Source of the DNA: Gigaspora rosea
Taxonomy: Eukaryota > Glomeromycota > Glomeromycetes > Diversisporales > Gigasporaceae
Assembly: GCA_003550325.1 (NCBI GenBank)
Contig: QKWP01001087.1
Location: forward strand, 66,896 to 130,895
Direction of reading: 5' to 3'
DNA length: 64,000 bases
Shown piece after piece: positions 34,743 to 46,489 of the stretch. The notes beneath the pieces were generated by a model that did no database searches, was not told the origin of the DNA, and worked only from the letters and a program-made list of their open reading frames with translations. A program made the position numbers and the translations under genes. The stretch's first letter is position 1. Every line of letters starts with the position of its first letter.

Positions 34743-35364
34743 AATAGCTCAGACTGACACAATTTATATTTTATAAATGTTGGTTTAATTGTACTATGCA
34801 TTATTAATTTGCGGTATTTTAGATAATAGTAATGCACACAGTACGTATGCACTTGATTTTTATCTTTTATTATACATAAATATGTTTATATATATCTAGA
34901 AAAATTTTCTAAAGTTTGGACAGAGGGCACATTTAGATTATATATTATAAATATAAATTAAATAATTAAATTTTATTTAAATCTTATAATTTATTAGAAT
35001 TCTTATACATAAAATTAAATTAAAGAATGATATATAATAATAAATAAATATACGAAAAGATAAACGGCTTGTATTATCCATCCGCTAAATTATAAAATTA
35101 AAATTTGCTTAAAAATTGACTAAGCTTGAAATTAAAATATTAAAGGAATTTTATTATCCAATCACTTATAAAATCTTTGAAATATAAAAGATAGTTTTTA
35201 AACTATTTTAATTTTTTTTAAACAAAAACAATCTTTTTATATTCATAGAAAAATTAGATTACTATTTCTTACGAGGTATAGACCGTCTAAATAATTTCTA
35301 CGTAATAACGTAAAAAAACAATTTGTTTCTTAAAATAGAAATAGATCGTAAATCAATTTACGGC
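34743..35364. other. intergenic, nothing recognised
   Basis: AT-rich. A short dyad CGTAAATCAATTTACG at about 35347-35362 lies directly downstream of the following minus-strand ORF and could form a hairpin in its transcript. Confidence 0.4.
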
Positions 35365-35616
35365 TTAATAATTTGGAGGGATTCCTCCATGCATACACAT
35401 TTCAGTAGATTCATGAGGCTTCTGACACAAGTTAAAGGAGAACCCCTCATAGAACATTTTTTCTTCAATAGTTAGAGATCTTATTTGTGGTGTGTTCACA
35501 CGAGTGATAACCGTTTGAGATGTATTGCTACTGTGCATAACGCGTGTAGAGAATTTTCTACTACGTCGGATACTTCTATTGTATCTTAACCGTGGATGTT
35601 GGTTATCAAATGTCAT
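35365..35616 (-). CDS. hypothetical small protein, 83 residues
   Basis: An ATG-initiated open frame with balanced amino-acid composition, unlike the low-complexity ORFs around it. The N-terminal half is basic (RLRYNRSIRRSRKF). The C-terminal part contains LTIEEKMFYEGFSFNLCQ and two further cysteines/methionines near the end (STEMCMHGG). There is no signal peptide or membrane segment. I recognise no family. It could be an intact small gene, or the last exon of a gene whose upstream exons are lost. Support is composition and an intact frame only. Confidence 0.4.
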   Translation of the reverse strand: MTFDNQHPRLRYNRSIRRSRKFSTRVMHSSNTSQTVITRVNTPQIRSLTIEEKMFYEGFSFNLCQKPHESTEMCMHGGIPPNY

Positions 35617-35639
35617 ATTTGAAGAAATTGTTTAGTTTT

Positions 35640-37095
35640 TAAAAAAAAAATTCATCTCATTTTTATATCAGTTGAAAGATAGCGCAACAAGGTAAACTCA
35701 TTGATAGGAACACAATGGTTTACATTGTTTTTATACCGTTCAAAACTATATCATTTATTAAAGTTTATCGATAGTAAATATGTTATTATAACTAAACGTT
35801 TATCCGTAACTACTATAAATGCTGGCATGTCTTTGCTAATTACAGTTTATATGAAAACCGGTTGGTTTTGATATAAAGTTTTTTATATTACGTAACTAAT
35901 TTATGTCAATATATCTGCACCTATATTGGGCATTCACTACAAAAACCTAATAAATCTGAATTTATAATTTCGCTATACGGTCCATATCTCAGAAAATCTA
36001 GTTGTACTTACGTATGTTACGTTCCAAGGTACGTACATACAATGCATACATACGTAATATTATTATGTTCTGAAACAATAAAGTCCAATTGTACATACAT
36101 AATCTTTTCAATTTTCAGGGATTGTATATAATGAAAAATATAAATTCGGACCTACTTGCTTTTACTTTGCTGCACTTTCGTCAGAATCTTAACTTTAACG
36201 TGTAACACTTATTTTCATCTAAAATAACCCAACGTAACTTAACTTAATTGATAAGGAGGAAACTCTCGGTTGATTAAATTATAAACAATATGAAATTGTT
36301 TCCTATTAAGAAAACAGAATCGGAGAAATAAACTTTGAACTCCGCATAAAAAGTACTGGTCATTTTATGCACAAAAAAAAAAATCATTGTTTACAAATAT
36401 TACTGTATCTCTTATCGTTAGTTGTTATCTAAATAAATTCATAAGATTAAAGTTGATACCAGTTCGTGTACAACTGATATGGATAATCATTTTCTAAAAT
36501 TGGAGGGTTTTGATAAAATAACGAATGTGATACGTACAGTATGTCGTATTACGTAGTCTCGCTGACGATCATCATTTGGTTTAAGTTAGTGTTAGTATTA
36601 GATTACACACACCGTTTTTATTTTTGTGTCTCATATAGATCTAGATGTTCCTGTTTTTTTTTTTTGTTAATAATTAAAAATTATGAGAAACAGCCGAAAT
36701 TTACTTTTGGATATTTTGATATTGCATAATCACATTGTTATAATAATGCAGGCAAACTATAAAACAAATACCTAATGAAATACAATTATATATATATATA
36801 TTTTATAAGTCTTCTCATGATTAGCTTTTTTATTTATTTATATATAAGTAGTATAATCTTAAATATATATTTACTATTAAACTTATTATTAAAATTTTCA
36901 TTATTGTTTGGGGAATTTACACATCGGGACCCAAATTTGAAAATAACTATGAATGAGGACCCAGCTTAAAAATATTTATTTATGGCCTACCTAGATTTTA
37001 AAATATTACAAATACGGACGTAAATAATTTTGATCGTATGAATCGTGGCTTAAGCACGAAACTCAAGCCAATAATGATTTAACTTACTTGTATGT
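35640..37095. other. intergenic, nothing recognised
   Basis: ORFs at 36541-36729 and 36775-36969 are short, hydrophobic and AT-driven. There is a cluster of TACGTA/CATACA words at 36010-36060. Confidence 0.4.
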
Positions 37096-37262
37096 ATGTA
37101 TGTCAGAGTTGGCGTCGAAACTCAATCTACCGAAGCTAGTTTCGGAAGGGTTCTATTCCGAAACTAGTTTCGGATTTTTTCAAAAAAAAATCGAAATTCC
37201 GAAACCCGAAATCCCGAAACTATAATCCGAAACCAAAAAACTATAATCCGAAACTCTAAAAT
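37096..37262. mobile_element. probable hAT-type element terminus with CCGAAACT repeats
   Basis: CAGAGTTGGCGTCGAAACTC (from about 37106) looks like a hAT left end. It is followed by CCGAAACT / AGTTTCGG words in both orientations, typical of subterminal repeats. The other end is not found. A related remnant is at 5195-5325. Confidence 0.45.
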
Positions 37263-37837
37263 ATAATATAGAAACTTTTAAAATTTATTATAAAGTTTAC
37301 TCATTTTTATGAAATAGAACCAATTATTTGAATAAATTATAAAAATATATGGATAATTTTAATTATGTTTTTGGCAAATTTTTTTCTCTGCCTCGCTTCG
37401 TTCGGCCACGTTTTAAGCTGGTCAACTTTATTTTTAATATATCGTCATTATAACTGATTTCAAAATTCTAGGACAATATAAAAAATTGCTAATGAACGAC
37501 TAATGAACGTATCGATGTTTTTGATGCCTGTTGATGGCGACAATTTATTTAATTCTTTGGCAACTTATCAATTTGATCATTAGTAGATATGGACGTCCTA
37601 TTACTTATTACTTAATTTTGCATGCAATTTTTACGTAGTAAGTAAAAAAAAAAAACTGATGCTTGCAAAAACAACCTTGATTATCAGAATATGAAACTCC
37701 GGAATTATGCCTTTCATGTTGTATTTGTGAATCATAATAACGAAAAGAACTGTACGCATGCAATATAATTGTTGAATGCATTCCAGTCCAAATAGCGCTG
37801 GATATTCAAACTTTATTGAATTCTTTAAGGAGATAAT
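37263..37837. other. intergenic, nothing recognised
   Basis: No gene. The ORF at 37631-37870 (minus) overlaps the following inverted repeat. Confidence 0.35.
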
Positions 37838-38152
37838 GGAGTGCTTGCAGTAGAAAGGGCGGAAACTCAAATATATCCCATTATGAGATAATTGAGTTTA
37901 ATTACTTGGTTTGCATTCGGACTGATTCGGGTTAATCAAATTTCACGATTTTGATTGGTCAAAAGTAACAGGTAACTAGGTAATCTCTATATTCGTTCTT
38001 AAGTAGCCTCATGCAACTTTTCTTTAACGTTATCTCGATTTTTTATTATACAAATGAATTTCATTTATAATTGAAAATGTTAACAGATTAAATTTTATAA
38101 CACTCATTTTTTGTTTTTGGATAATTTCCGCCCTTTCTACTGCAAGCACTCC
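37838..38152. repeat. inverted repeat with 28-bp arms
   Basis: GGAGTGCTTGCAGTAGAAAG plus GGCGGAAA at about 37838-37865 is repeated inverted at about 38125-38152. The roughly 260-bp loop has no ORF of note. The arms are more GC-rich than their surroundings. Confidence 0.7.
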
Positions 38153-38257
38153 TATAGCATACATCATTGGTGTATATTGAAGAGTTATATAGCATACATC
38201 AGTGCATTTATGTATAATTGAAAGAGATATATAAGCAATCAAGTTTGGATAGTTTTT

Positions 38258-38400
38258 GGTTTTCAGGTGAGGTTTCAAGTTTCAGATAAGGTTTAGGGTT
38301 CTAGATGAGGTTTTAAGTTTCAGATAAGTTGGGTTGCTAGTACAGGATACTTGGTGCACCAATGTTAGTGCTGGTGCACCAAACACAGGTATAGTGCAGG
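38258..38400. repeat. AGGTTTCAAGTTTCAGATA minisatellite and GGTGCACCAA dyads
   Basis: Three imperfect copies of AGGTTTCAAGTTTCAGATA (38262-38330), then two TTGGTGCACCAA-type palindromes (38351-38388). Confidence 0.6.
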
Positions 38401-38689
38401 GTGACGAGCCAATCAGATTTAATTTTATTAAATATTATTAATTTTTGTAATCTTAAATATTTTTTTATTTAAACAACTGCATATTACTGCAAAAAAAAAA
38501 AAATAAAGTTATTAATCTTTTTTTAGTTCAAGTATGTATTTATTTTAAGATATGTTTTTTAACTTTCAATTATTTATATTGATCTATTTGTGAATTAATA
38601 GTAATTTTAATTGAAATATTAAGGATCAGAATTAATATTCAGGTTTCTGATTTTGAATTATATTACTAATGTATTTATTTTGAAATTAA

Positions 38690-39225
38690 TAATTTTTAAT
38701 TCGTGATTCACAAGAGATGTACAGAATTTCTATATATAGAAATGGGGATATTAAATAATAAAAACAATTAATACATATAATCTGGAGCCGGAATTAAAAT
38801 TTCACAATTCCTGTCAAGCCAACATCTTTTGTATTGCTAACTAAACTGCAGAGACAAGTTTTCTCTTTCTAATGGTGGTAAAATCATCAAAATTGGCCTA
38901 ATATATCAAGAGGTATTCTTATTTTTGTCTTTGTGGCTATATGAAATTTCTTTGCAGATTTGCAAAGAAATTTCATATGATCATAAAGACAAAAATGAGA
39001 ATATCTTTTGATATATTAGGCCAATTTTGATGGTTTTACCACCATTAGAAAGAGAAAACTTGTCTCTACAGTTTAGTTAGCAATACTAAAGATGTTAACT
39101 TGACAGGAATTGAGAAATTTTAATTCCGGCTCTAGTTTATAGGTATTAATTGTTTTATTATATTTAATATCCCCACATGTATATATAGTATTACTATAGT
39201 AATTCTTTCCATCTCTTGCGAATTA
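38690..39225. mobile_element. about 535-bp palindromic foldback with recurrent module
   Basis: Arms of about 265 bp are inverted around about 38957, with minimal loop. Arms carry GAGCCGGAATTAAAATTTC, AACTAAACTGCAGAGACAAG, CTAATGGTGGTAAAATCATC and AAAATTGGCCTAATATATCA, so each holds the module. Outer ends: AATTCGTGATTCACAAGAGATG and, inverted, CATCTCTTGCGAATTA. Confidence 0.75.
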
Positions 39226-39984
39226 CTAATTAAATCTTATTTATTTTAATTTGCAAGCTTATTTATATAATAACAATAATAATTGATAATCCGTTTCATA
39301 ATGGTGAAGCCATATATAGTAAATTGCAACGCGCAAATCTATATGATTTACTATATAAAATTGCTAAGCTACAAATGCCACTTCACGACAAAGTGAAGTC
39401 ATTTTTCTACTAAGTAAATATATTTGCAATTTTTAAGTAAACTTGTAGAGCATCATTTTCTGATTTTAATGTAATAATATCATTCAAATCTGTTTAATAG
39501 ATGCCTTGATATTGCTAAAAAATGAATTGACAACTAATGTAAACAGACTATTGTTTATGTGAAATGGCATTTTGGACTATAGTAAAATTAATAGTCATGT
39601 GCCATCACAATTTACTATATATGGCTATATATGATTGCCCCATTCGGAAACAGATTATCAATTAATACTTTATAATTGTAAATTTTTATTACAACTTGAT
39701 ATTTTTTATAGTAAAACCTATTTCTAACAAAATTTCTATTTTTAATATTTAATATAATATATTATAAATAAAGCTTTAGAAGCAATTTTCTAAAATCTAA
39801 GACTTTTACAAAATGTTTTGCACCAACTCTAATGTATCTATATGACTCTTTATAAAAAATGTTATTATTACTAAATATAAAATAGTATCATATATTTAAG
39901 GTATCTATCTATTAGTAAACTTCTTTTATTTTAATTTTTTAACAATTTGTTTTATAAAATCATCTTAATTCATGACTATAAATA
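39226..39984. other. intergenic, nothing recognised
   Basis: Very AT-rich. A short inverted pair around AATGGTGAAG...CTTCAC occurs near 39300-39400, probably another small eroded foldback. Confidence 0.3.
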
Positions 39985-40590
39985 TGGACTAGGTGCTGAA
40001 AAAGAAACCAAATTGACAAAACAAAAGATCTTTAGAAAATCAATTTTGTATTGTAAATCCTATAATAATTTATAAAAAAATGCAAACTTTAAAGAGCTAT
40101 ACTACAAAATTTTATTAATACAACTACTTATATATTTTAAATAAAAAATAATCCTAATATTATTCTAAATTAATTTATAAAAAAGAGTAAATTTATTCAT
40201 CACCTCATGCGCCTTATATGTCGCTCTCCCAATCAAATTTCAAGATCAGGTGTAATGTTACATGATCAAAAAATTCAAAACAAACATTCATTTTGCAAAA
40301 ATTGTCTATAACTTAAAATTGAGTATATAAAACTACTCTTAGGATTCTAACAAAAAAAATTCCTTAAAATTTTACTATAAAACTCCCCTCTCGCCCATAC
40401 ACAATCTATATCTCACCCTAACCCTAACCAATGAAAAAACGGGGTATTTTAATTGTTTTAATTTTACATTACACCTAATTTTATGAGGTGCGACAACATC
40501 GCACGTGCGATGTATAAATTATTTCTATAAAAAAAATTACTTTTAAAAAAATTGTCAATTTGGTCCCTTTTTCAGCACCTAGCCCATATT
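39985..40590. mobile_element. MITE, about 600 bp, with GGGCTAGGTGCTGAAAAAGG ends
   Basis: Left end GGACTAGGTGCTGAAAAAGA (39987) is matched by inverted CCTTTTTCAGCACCTAGCCC (about 40587), followed inward by paired AAATTGACAA. A second inner inverted pair uses CATCACCTCATGCGCC / GCGACAACATCGCACG. A telomere-like ACCCTAACCCTAACC lies at about 40418-40432. Confidence 0.7.
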
Positions 40591-40679
40591 ATTATTATAT
40601 TAATTGTTAATCTAGATAAAATTTGCAAAATTACTATATTGGAACAATAGTAAATTTTAAGAATAAAACAATAAAATTT

Positions 40680-41065
40680 TTATTATATACTAAAATCTAA
40701 GCAAAGTTCAATGAAAAGTAATTTTTTGATTAAGTTAATAACCAAAGTCAATTAATTAAAAGTTGCAGAGCTTACTGAGATGCATCTGATATTAGTTAAA
40801 TCATCCAAATTGGTATATAGATACCAAAATATTACTAAAAATAATTGGCTAGCTATATAAAATTTTTATATAAAATTTGCTTACATAGAATTTATATAGT
40901 CGTTTAATAATTTTTTTAGCAATGGCTTAGTATTCACTAGGCCAATTTGAATAATTTATCTACTATCAGATACATCTTATAAGCTCTACAACTTTTAATT
41001 AATTTTGACTTTGTAAAAAATTACTTTTCATTTAACTTTATTCAGATTTCAGCATATAGTTAATA
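40680..41065. mobile_element. foldback with recurrent module
   Basis: Arms 40685-40865 and 40895-41065 are inverted: AAGTTGCAGAGCTTACTGAG and GCATCTGATATTAGTTAAAT, then CATCCAAATTGG on the left, mirrored on the right. Same word order as in element 45037-45997. Confidence 0.65.
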
Positions 41066-41088
41066 TCATAAAAATTTTGCTAAAATTC

Positions 41089-42027
41089 TAAGGGAGCTTC
41101 CAGAAATTAGCTGATTTTTGTTTACTATGAGCCTACCCCTACCCACTCACACCTGATACCCCAATTAGCCAATCAGATTTTACGATTATTAAAAAGTTAA
41201 ATATAACATTTAATAGTAAATAACTTTTGATCTACTTGACCAAATTTGATAATTCAACTACCAAGATGATCCTCTCAACAAGAGGATTTTGGTGAGCCCA
41301 AAATTGTTAAAATCTAATCACAGGGTCCTGTGATCAAAATAGATTTGTGTTACTATAAAAGTTCTATAATTTATTAAATAATTATAACCCATTTATAGTA
41401 ACACAAATTTATTTCGATCTTAGGATCCAGTGATTGGGTTTTAACTATTTTGGGCTTGTTAGAATCCTCTTATTGAGAGGATCATTTTGGTAGTAAAATC
41501 ATCGAAATCGGTCAAGTAGATAAGAAGATATTAACAATTAAAAATTAATATTTAACTGTTAATAACTTCTGATCTACTGGGCCGATTTCAATGATTTTAC
41601 ACCAAAATGATCCTCTCAATGAGAGGATTCTAACAAGTCCAAAATCGTTAAAATTCAATCACAGGATCCTAAGATCAAAATAAATGTGTGTTACTATAAA
41701 TAGGTTATAATTATTTAATAAATTATAGAACTTTTATAGTAACACAAATCTATTCTGATTACAGGATCTTGTGATTGGATTTTAACAATTTTGGATTCGC
41801 TAGAATTCTCTCATTGAGAGGATCATTTTGGTAGTTGAATCATCAAATTTGGTCTAGTAGATCAAAAGTTATTAATTATTAAATATTATTAATAAATCTA
41901 TAATTTTGGTCAAAAATAATTTTGCAACTTTGGCCAGAATTATAAAATTTTGGCCGGGATTACACCTGATACTTCAGCTGACCAACCCACCCACCCAGAA
42001 ATCAGCTGATCTCTGGAAGCTCCCTAA
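41089..42027. mobile_element. 933-bp TAA-flanked element with four alternating inverted modules
   Basis: Element 41092-42024 starts GGGAGCTTCCAGAAATTAGC and ends CAGCTGATCTCTGGAAGCTCCC, flanked by TAA at 41089-41091 and 42025-42027 (PIF/Harbinger-type TWA). The interior has four copies of a roughly 135-bp module in the order forward, reverse, forward, reverse (about 41222-41360, 41393-41520, 41560-41690, 41730-41870). Each reads GATCTACTGGGCCGATTTC, then GATCCTCTCAATGAGAGGAT, then AATCACAGGATCCTAAGATC, then a TGTGTTACTATAAA end. No protein is encoded. Confidence 0.75.
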
Positions 42028-43069
42028 TATAAAAATTTTGCTAATCTTATTCAGATTAGAAATTAAACGTATTACAAATTTGGATAATATTTACTAAAGA
42101 TGGCATATTATAATATTGGACATTTGGACAATGTTCAATTGTCCAAATAATTTGATTGGACATAATAACTTTTTTTTATTGAATATTAAAAAAAAATTAA
42201 TTTAACCTTGATCTAAATAGTTACAAATAGTTACTGCATAGTAATAAACTTGGTGTTATTAAAATAAATAGTTTCTTTATTAATAATCTATAATAGGACT
42301 ATCTTTAGGTTTCTATTTCTAAGAAATTCCAGTACAAAATATATAATTAATATAAAGAGAAGCGGGTATCTTAATCATTATAAGCAGTATGAGCATTATA
42401 AATAATATAAACTATTCTAAATATTCAACTTTTCAAAATAATAAAATGTACATATCGGCGGATTTATGGAATTGAAATTGGGCCCTAAAAATGGTCCCCT
42501 AAATTCGATTGTTTACAAAAATTCATTGGTCAGATGATGATCAGATGATCAACAAATAACTGATCAATATAAATAAACCCATCAGATAAGCGCCAACCCA
42601 TTAGATCTTAGAGATAAGGTGGTTTGATTTGCAAAATTATATGAAAATCAGGGTCTTGAAAAAGGTCCAATTGTGTAAATCCGCTGATATGAATAATAAT
42701 AAAATAACAAAATAAAGTAAAATAATAAAATATAATAATAATAAAATAAAATAATAACTATTCTTCTTAACGGTAGTTAGAGCAGAGAATATAGATACAA
42801 CTACTAGATTTTTGGGCATATGGTTAATAAAACAATGAAGTAACCCCTAATAAAAAGAAAGTATACAATATAGTAAGGCAATTTACAATAGTATTAAATT
42901 AGAAAAAACTATCACTAAGCTAATTGTCTTATATAAATAATATATGCTTATTACCAAAACTTAGTTATATCTTACAACTTTCAAAATTTCTAATTTAAGC
43001 CCTTAACAATATACATTAGTCTTATGTTCAAATAGTAAAACATAAACTAGATATTATACAAAAGGCTAG
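42028..43069. other. intergenic, nothing firm
   Basis: GGACATTTGGACAATGTTCA and TTGTCCAAATAATTTGATTG at about 42118-42165 recall the TCCAAT-rich MITE at the window ends. The rest is AT-rich without a gene. Confidence 0.35.
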
Positions 43070-44800
43070 AAATTATATTGTTTTATACAAAGGGCTCTTA
43101 GAGTACAAGCCTCTGGTACAAGAAAGTGTAGTAAAGCAGATTACAGAGCTACTAAAGAGATTAAATTCTAAGGGTAGTCTAATGAAGCTTGCCTTGTTAA
43201 AGGCCAAACAAGAGTTTCAAAATACATGTATAACAGAAGACTGTTTTTGAAAAATAAAGAAATCTGGCTTAAAAAAGTTTGAAAGAACAATTTAATCTGT
43301 ATAGTATTTCTTAAAGCTAGGTCTATCAGTATTATATTCCAAACAAAATAACTTTCCATCTGCATTAAAAACAAAGAAACAAAAATTAGAAAGGTTGTAG
43401 GCATAAAAAATTTTGTTAAAACATACAAGATTAAATTTGTTCTTGGTAGAACAGCTAGTAGATAAAAAAATAGAAATTTAATTTTGTACAAGAGCTTAAA
43501 CTAATAAAGAGAGTACTAAGCAAAGGCAGAAAAGCAAACTAGTAGCAAACTGGCTCAAGGATATAAAGAGAGCAATGCTTATAAACAATATGTTAAGTTG
43601 TATAAAGAATTTTCAAATAGAAAAGACAAGCAATTTGTTAGCTCTAAAATAGAAATTGGACAAGATTTAAAAAGATAAAAAAAAGAAGGAAATAGTTTGC
43701 TTTTACATGGATCAGAATAGTAAACTTATTGCTTGCAAAATTTTAGAAAAGAAAGAAAAGCACATTTCAGTTCAAATCAAAGATGTACAAGGTTAGTTTA
43801 GCACATTAGAATGAATGTATCAAGGGGCAAACAGAATTAAGACCAAAAAAAAACATATTCTGTCAATATATATGAATAAAGTTTTTGGTATTATACCCAA
43901 TACAGTAGCACAAAGCCTATCCAACTATAGAATTCTTCTTAACCAATTAAATATATCTAGTTTGGAGACTAAAAAGAATATTTTGTTAGATAAGCTTTTT
44001 AACTTTGCAAACAGAGTTGCAATTCAAGAATATATAGTAGAATTAATTAAGATGCAAGATTTGGATACCAAATTAACAAATGCACTTTATTAGTCAATAT
44101 TATTATTTGTTAAATGTAGGTAATAATAGTTTTCAGATATATACAAATGAATTGTTAGCTAAAAGAAATAGAATAGTATTAAAGTAATAGAAGCTAGTTG
44201 AATATGGTTAAATTTTTTTAAAAGAACTAAAATAGTAAAAAAGAAAGTAGAGTTTAGTTTCTGGCCTTTGTCAACAAAGACTAAATTGGTAGCAATTGGG
44301 TTGGTATTATTAGTAGCACCAAAGAAAATAGATATAGTTATTAATATAGATAGTGTGGTAACAATTGTAAGTCTGAAAACAAAAATTTAACTAAAAGCTT
44401 TTTATCAATGGAGCAAATACAAAAATTATAGTCTGATTATGAAAATTCAAGATCTTTTATAGTTCAAAAAAATTAGAATAAAACTTAACAAAATTAAGGG
44501 TTATAGTGAAGAGAAATAGAATGAAGAAGCTGCCAAGTTAGTAAAAAAAGAAACAGAACTCAATAAGCTAGAAAATTTGAAGTTAGAAAACAACATTAGA
44601 CTTGATGGTATACTACTATAAAAAGGACTATATATCAAAATACCAATCGATCTCTTTTCAAGCAGATTTTTGAGATTAAAACTAGATTGGACTTTAAGTT
44701 TTTAAGAGCTATGACAAACTAGAAAAAAAACAGTTAAGCACTCTTGGCTGCTGTTTTGGAAACACCTAAAAAAAGAACTAGAATAAAAAAATAATAGACA
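43070..44800 (+). pseudogene. decayed LINE (non-LTR retrotransposon) with RNase H domain
   Basis: A long A-rich coding relic on the plus strand with frequent stops. An open part at 43815-44093 reads ...NKVFGIIPNTVAQSLSNYRI... and ...LDTKLTNALY, like the region ahead of RNase H in fungal LINE ORF2. Between 44253 and 44560 the RNase H pattern is readable: TKTKLVAIGLVLLVAPKKID, then VINIDSVVTI with the DS motif, WSKYKNYSLIMKIQDLL, then IKLNKIKGYSEE and NEEAAKLVKKE, corresponding to the usual KGHS...NE.AD.LA. Stops fall at positions expected to be Gln or Trp. Reverse-transcriptase motifs are not recognisable in the upstream part. Confidence 0.6.
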
Positions 44801-44940
44801 ATTTTATATATAATAGCATTAAACTATATTGGATCAGTTTTTGACAAAGCTGACCATAATTTTAGTTTTTGTTGAAAACTAGTACGACAGGTCATATCTG
44901 GGCATTTTTGAATAGCTGATAATGCCAGACTTGAAATTGA
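44801..44940. other. LINE 3' flank
   Basis: No distinct feature; no poly-A tail or target duplication could be set. Confidence 0.3.
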
Positions 44941-44945
44941 AAGGC

Positions 44946-46140
44946 TTGGCAAATTTTATATATAGATATATGTCGATTACTAACCGGTAAGATATATATC
45001 GATACTAAATACCTTTGCCGATTTCTATCGATAGTATAGTCAGACCTCCCTATAGTCACATCCCATATAGTCACACCTCTATTTAAGCACCCGATTTTGT
45101 GCGACAGACTCAAACATAGTAAAAAAACCTATTATAGTCACAAATCGCTTATAATCACTATCACTATGAAAATTTGATTTTTTAACAATTTTATTAATAA
45201 AAAACCCTCATTATAGTCACCAATTTTTAACTAAATATGGATTATATAATCTGATTGGCCAATTTTCAGATTCACGTATATTTAAAATTATCTATTAATT
45301 AATAATCTGCCTGTCAACTGGAGAGTGATCCTATAGGCGAAATGTGGAGTGCTTCCATCTAAACTTTTTTCCTTACTAAGTTAACGATACATGTCTACTA
45401 ATTGAAAGTTGTAGAGCTCGTCGAGACGCATCTAACAGTGGTTAGATCATCCAAATCGGCCCAGTGGATGGTGAGATATTGTCGAAAAACGATTGGCCGA
45501 CTAATAAAAATCCGTGATGGAAATTACATATGAAAATCACTATAGGCGAAATGTGGAGTGCTTCCATCTTAAACTTTTTTTCTTACTAAGTTAACGATAC
45601 ATGCCCACTAATTGAAAGCTGTAGAGCTCGTCGAGACGCATCTAACGGTGGTTAGATTATCCAAATCGACCTAGTGGATGGTGAGATATCGTCGAAAACG
45701 ATTGGCCGACTATATGTAAACAAATAGAGATTTTATATAGTCAGCCAATCGTTTTTCGACGATATCTCGCCATCCACTAGGTAAATTTGGATGATTTAAC
45801 CACCATTAGATGCGTCTCGACGAGCTCTACAACTTTCAATTAGTGGGCATGTATCGTTAACTTAGTAAGAAAAAAGTTTTAAATGGAAGCACGCCATATT
45901 TCGCCTATAAATGACCATAATGAGGTTATAGTCACACCTCTTTACAATTACCAAAATAGGGTGCAACGGACTTGGTGATTATAGAGAGGGATGACTGTAA
46001 TAGTAAATGATATATATCTGATTATCAGATATATATCGATTATTATCACTATCGATAGAAATCGGCAGGGGTATTTAGTATCGATATATATCTTACCCAG
46101 TTAGTAATCGACATATATCTATATATAAAATTTGCCGATT
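44946..46140. mobile_element. ATATCGAT-rich palindromic element split by a TA-flanked insertion
   Basis: 44946-45034 (GGCAAATTTTATATATAGAT ... TTGCCGATTTCTATCGATAG) is repeated inverted at 46045-46140. The inverse pair closes again when 45037-45997 is removed. A partial relative is at 47930-48095. Confidence 0.7.
45035..45999. mobile_element. pogo/Tc1-like non-autonomous element with three module copies
   Basis: Element 45037-45997 has ends (C/T)AGTCAGACCTCCCTATAGTC and, inverted, CAGTCATCCCTCTCTATAATC, with TA flanks at 45035-45036 and 45998-45999. Inside, three copies of a roughly 170-bp block lie in the order forward (45336-45505), forward (45540-45715), reverse (45735-45905). Each holds GTAGAGCTCGTCGAGACGCA, GGTGGTTAGATCATCCAAAT and CAGTGGATGGTGAGATAT. 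No ORF. Confidence 0.75.
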
Positions 46141-46489
46141 AATCGATATATATCTGATATAATATTAATTAATAATTATATAATTATTATATTCACATAA
46201 TCATACTTTTTGCAAATTTTTAAACATTTTATGCAAGTTTTCGCAAGTTTTCGCGATTTAATATAAAATTTTATTTTTTATTTATTATTATTATATAATA
46301 TTTTAAATTATTTGCAATTTAATATAAAATTTTATTTTTTTTATTTATTATTATTATATATTATATTTTAAATATTACATATTTTATTATATATTATTAT
46401 AAAAACAAAAAAAATATACCAAAAAAACGAAACCAAAAAAAAATAAAAAAATGAAAACAAAAAAAATAAACTATAATATTCCTTATATT
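46141..46489. other. AT-rich spacer with short tandem
   Basis: TTTAATATAAAATTTTATTT and neighbours repeat twice (46257 and 46318), followed by A-rich simple sequence. No gene. Confidence 0.4.

Noticed and set aside
43168..43491. 107-codon minus ORF
   Set aside because: Antisense of the A-rich LINE relic; hydrophobic composition follows from poly-T-like codons.
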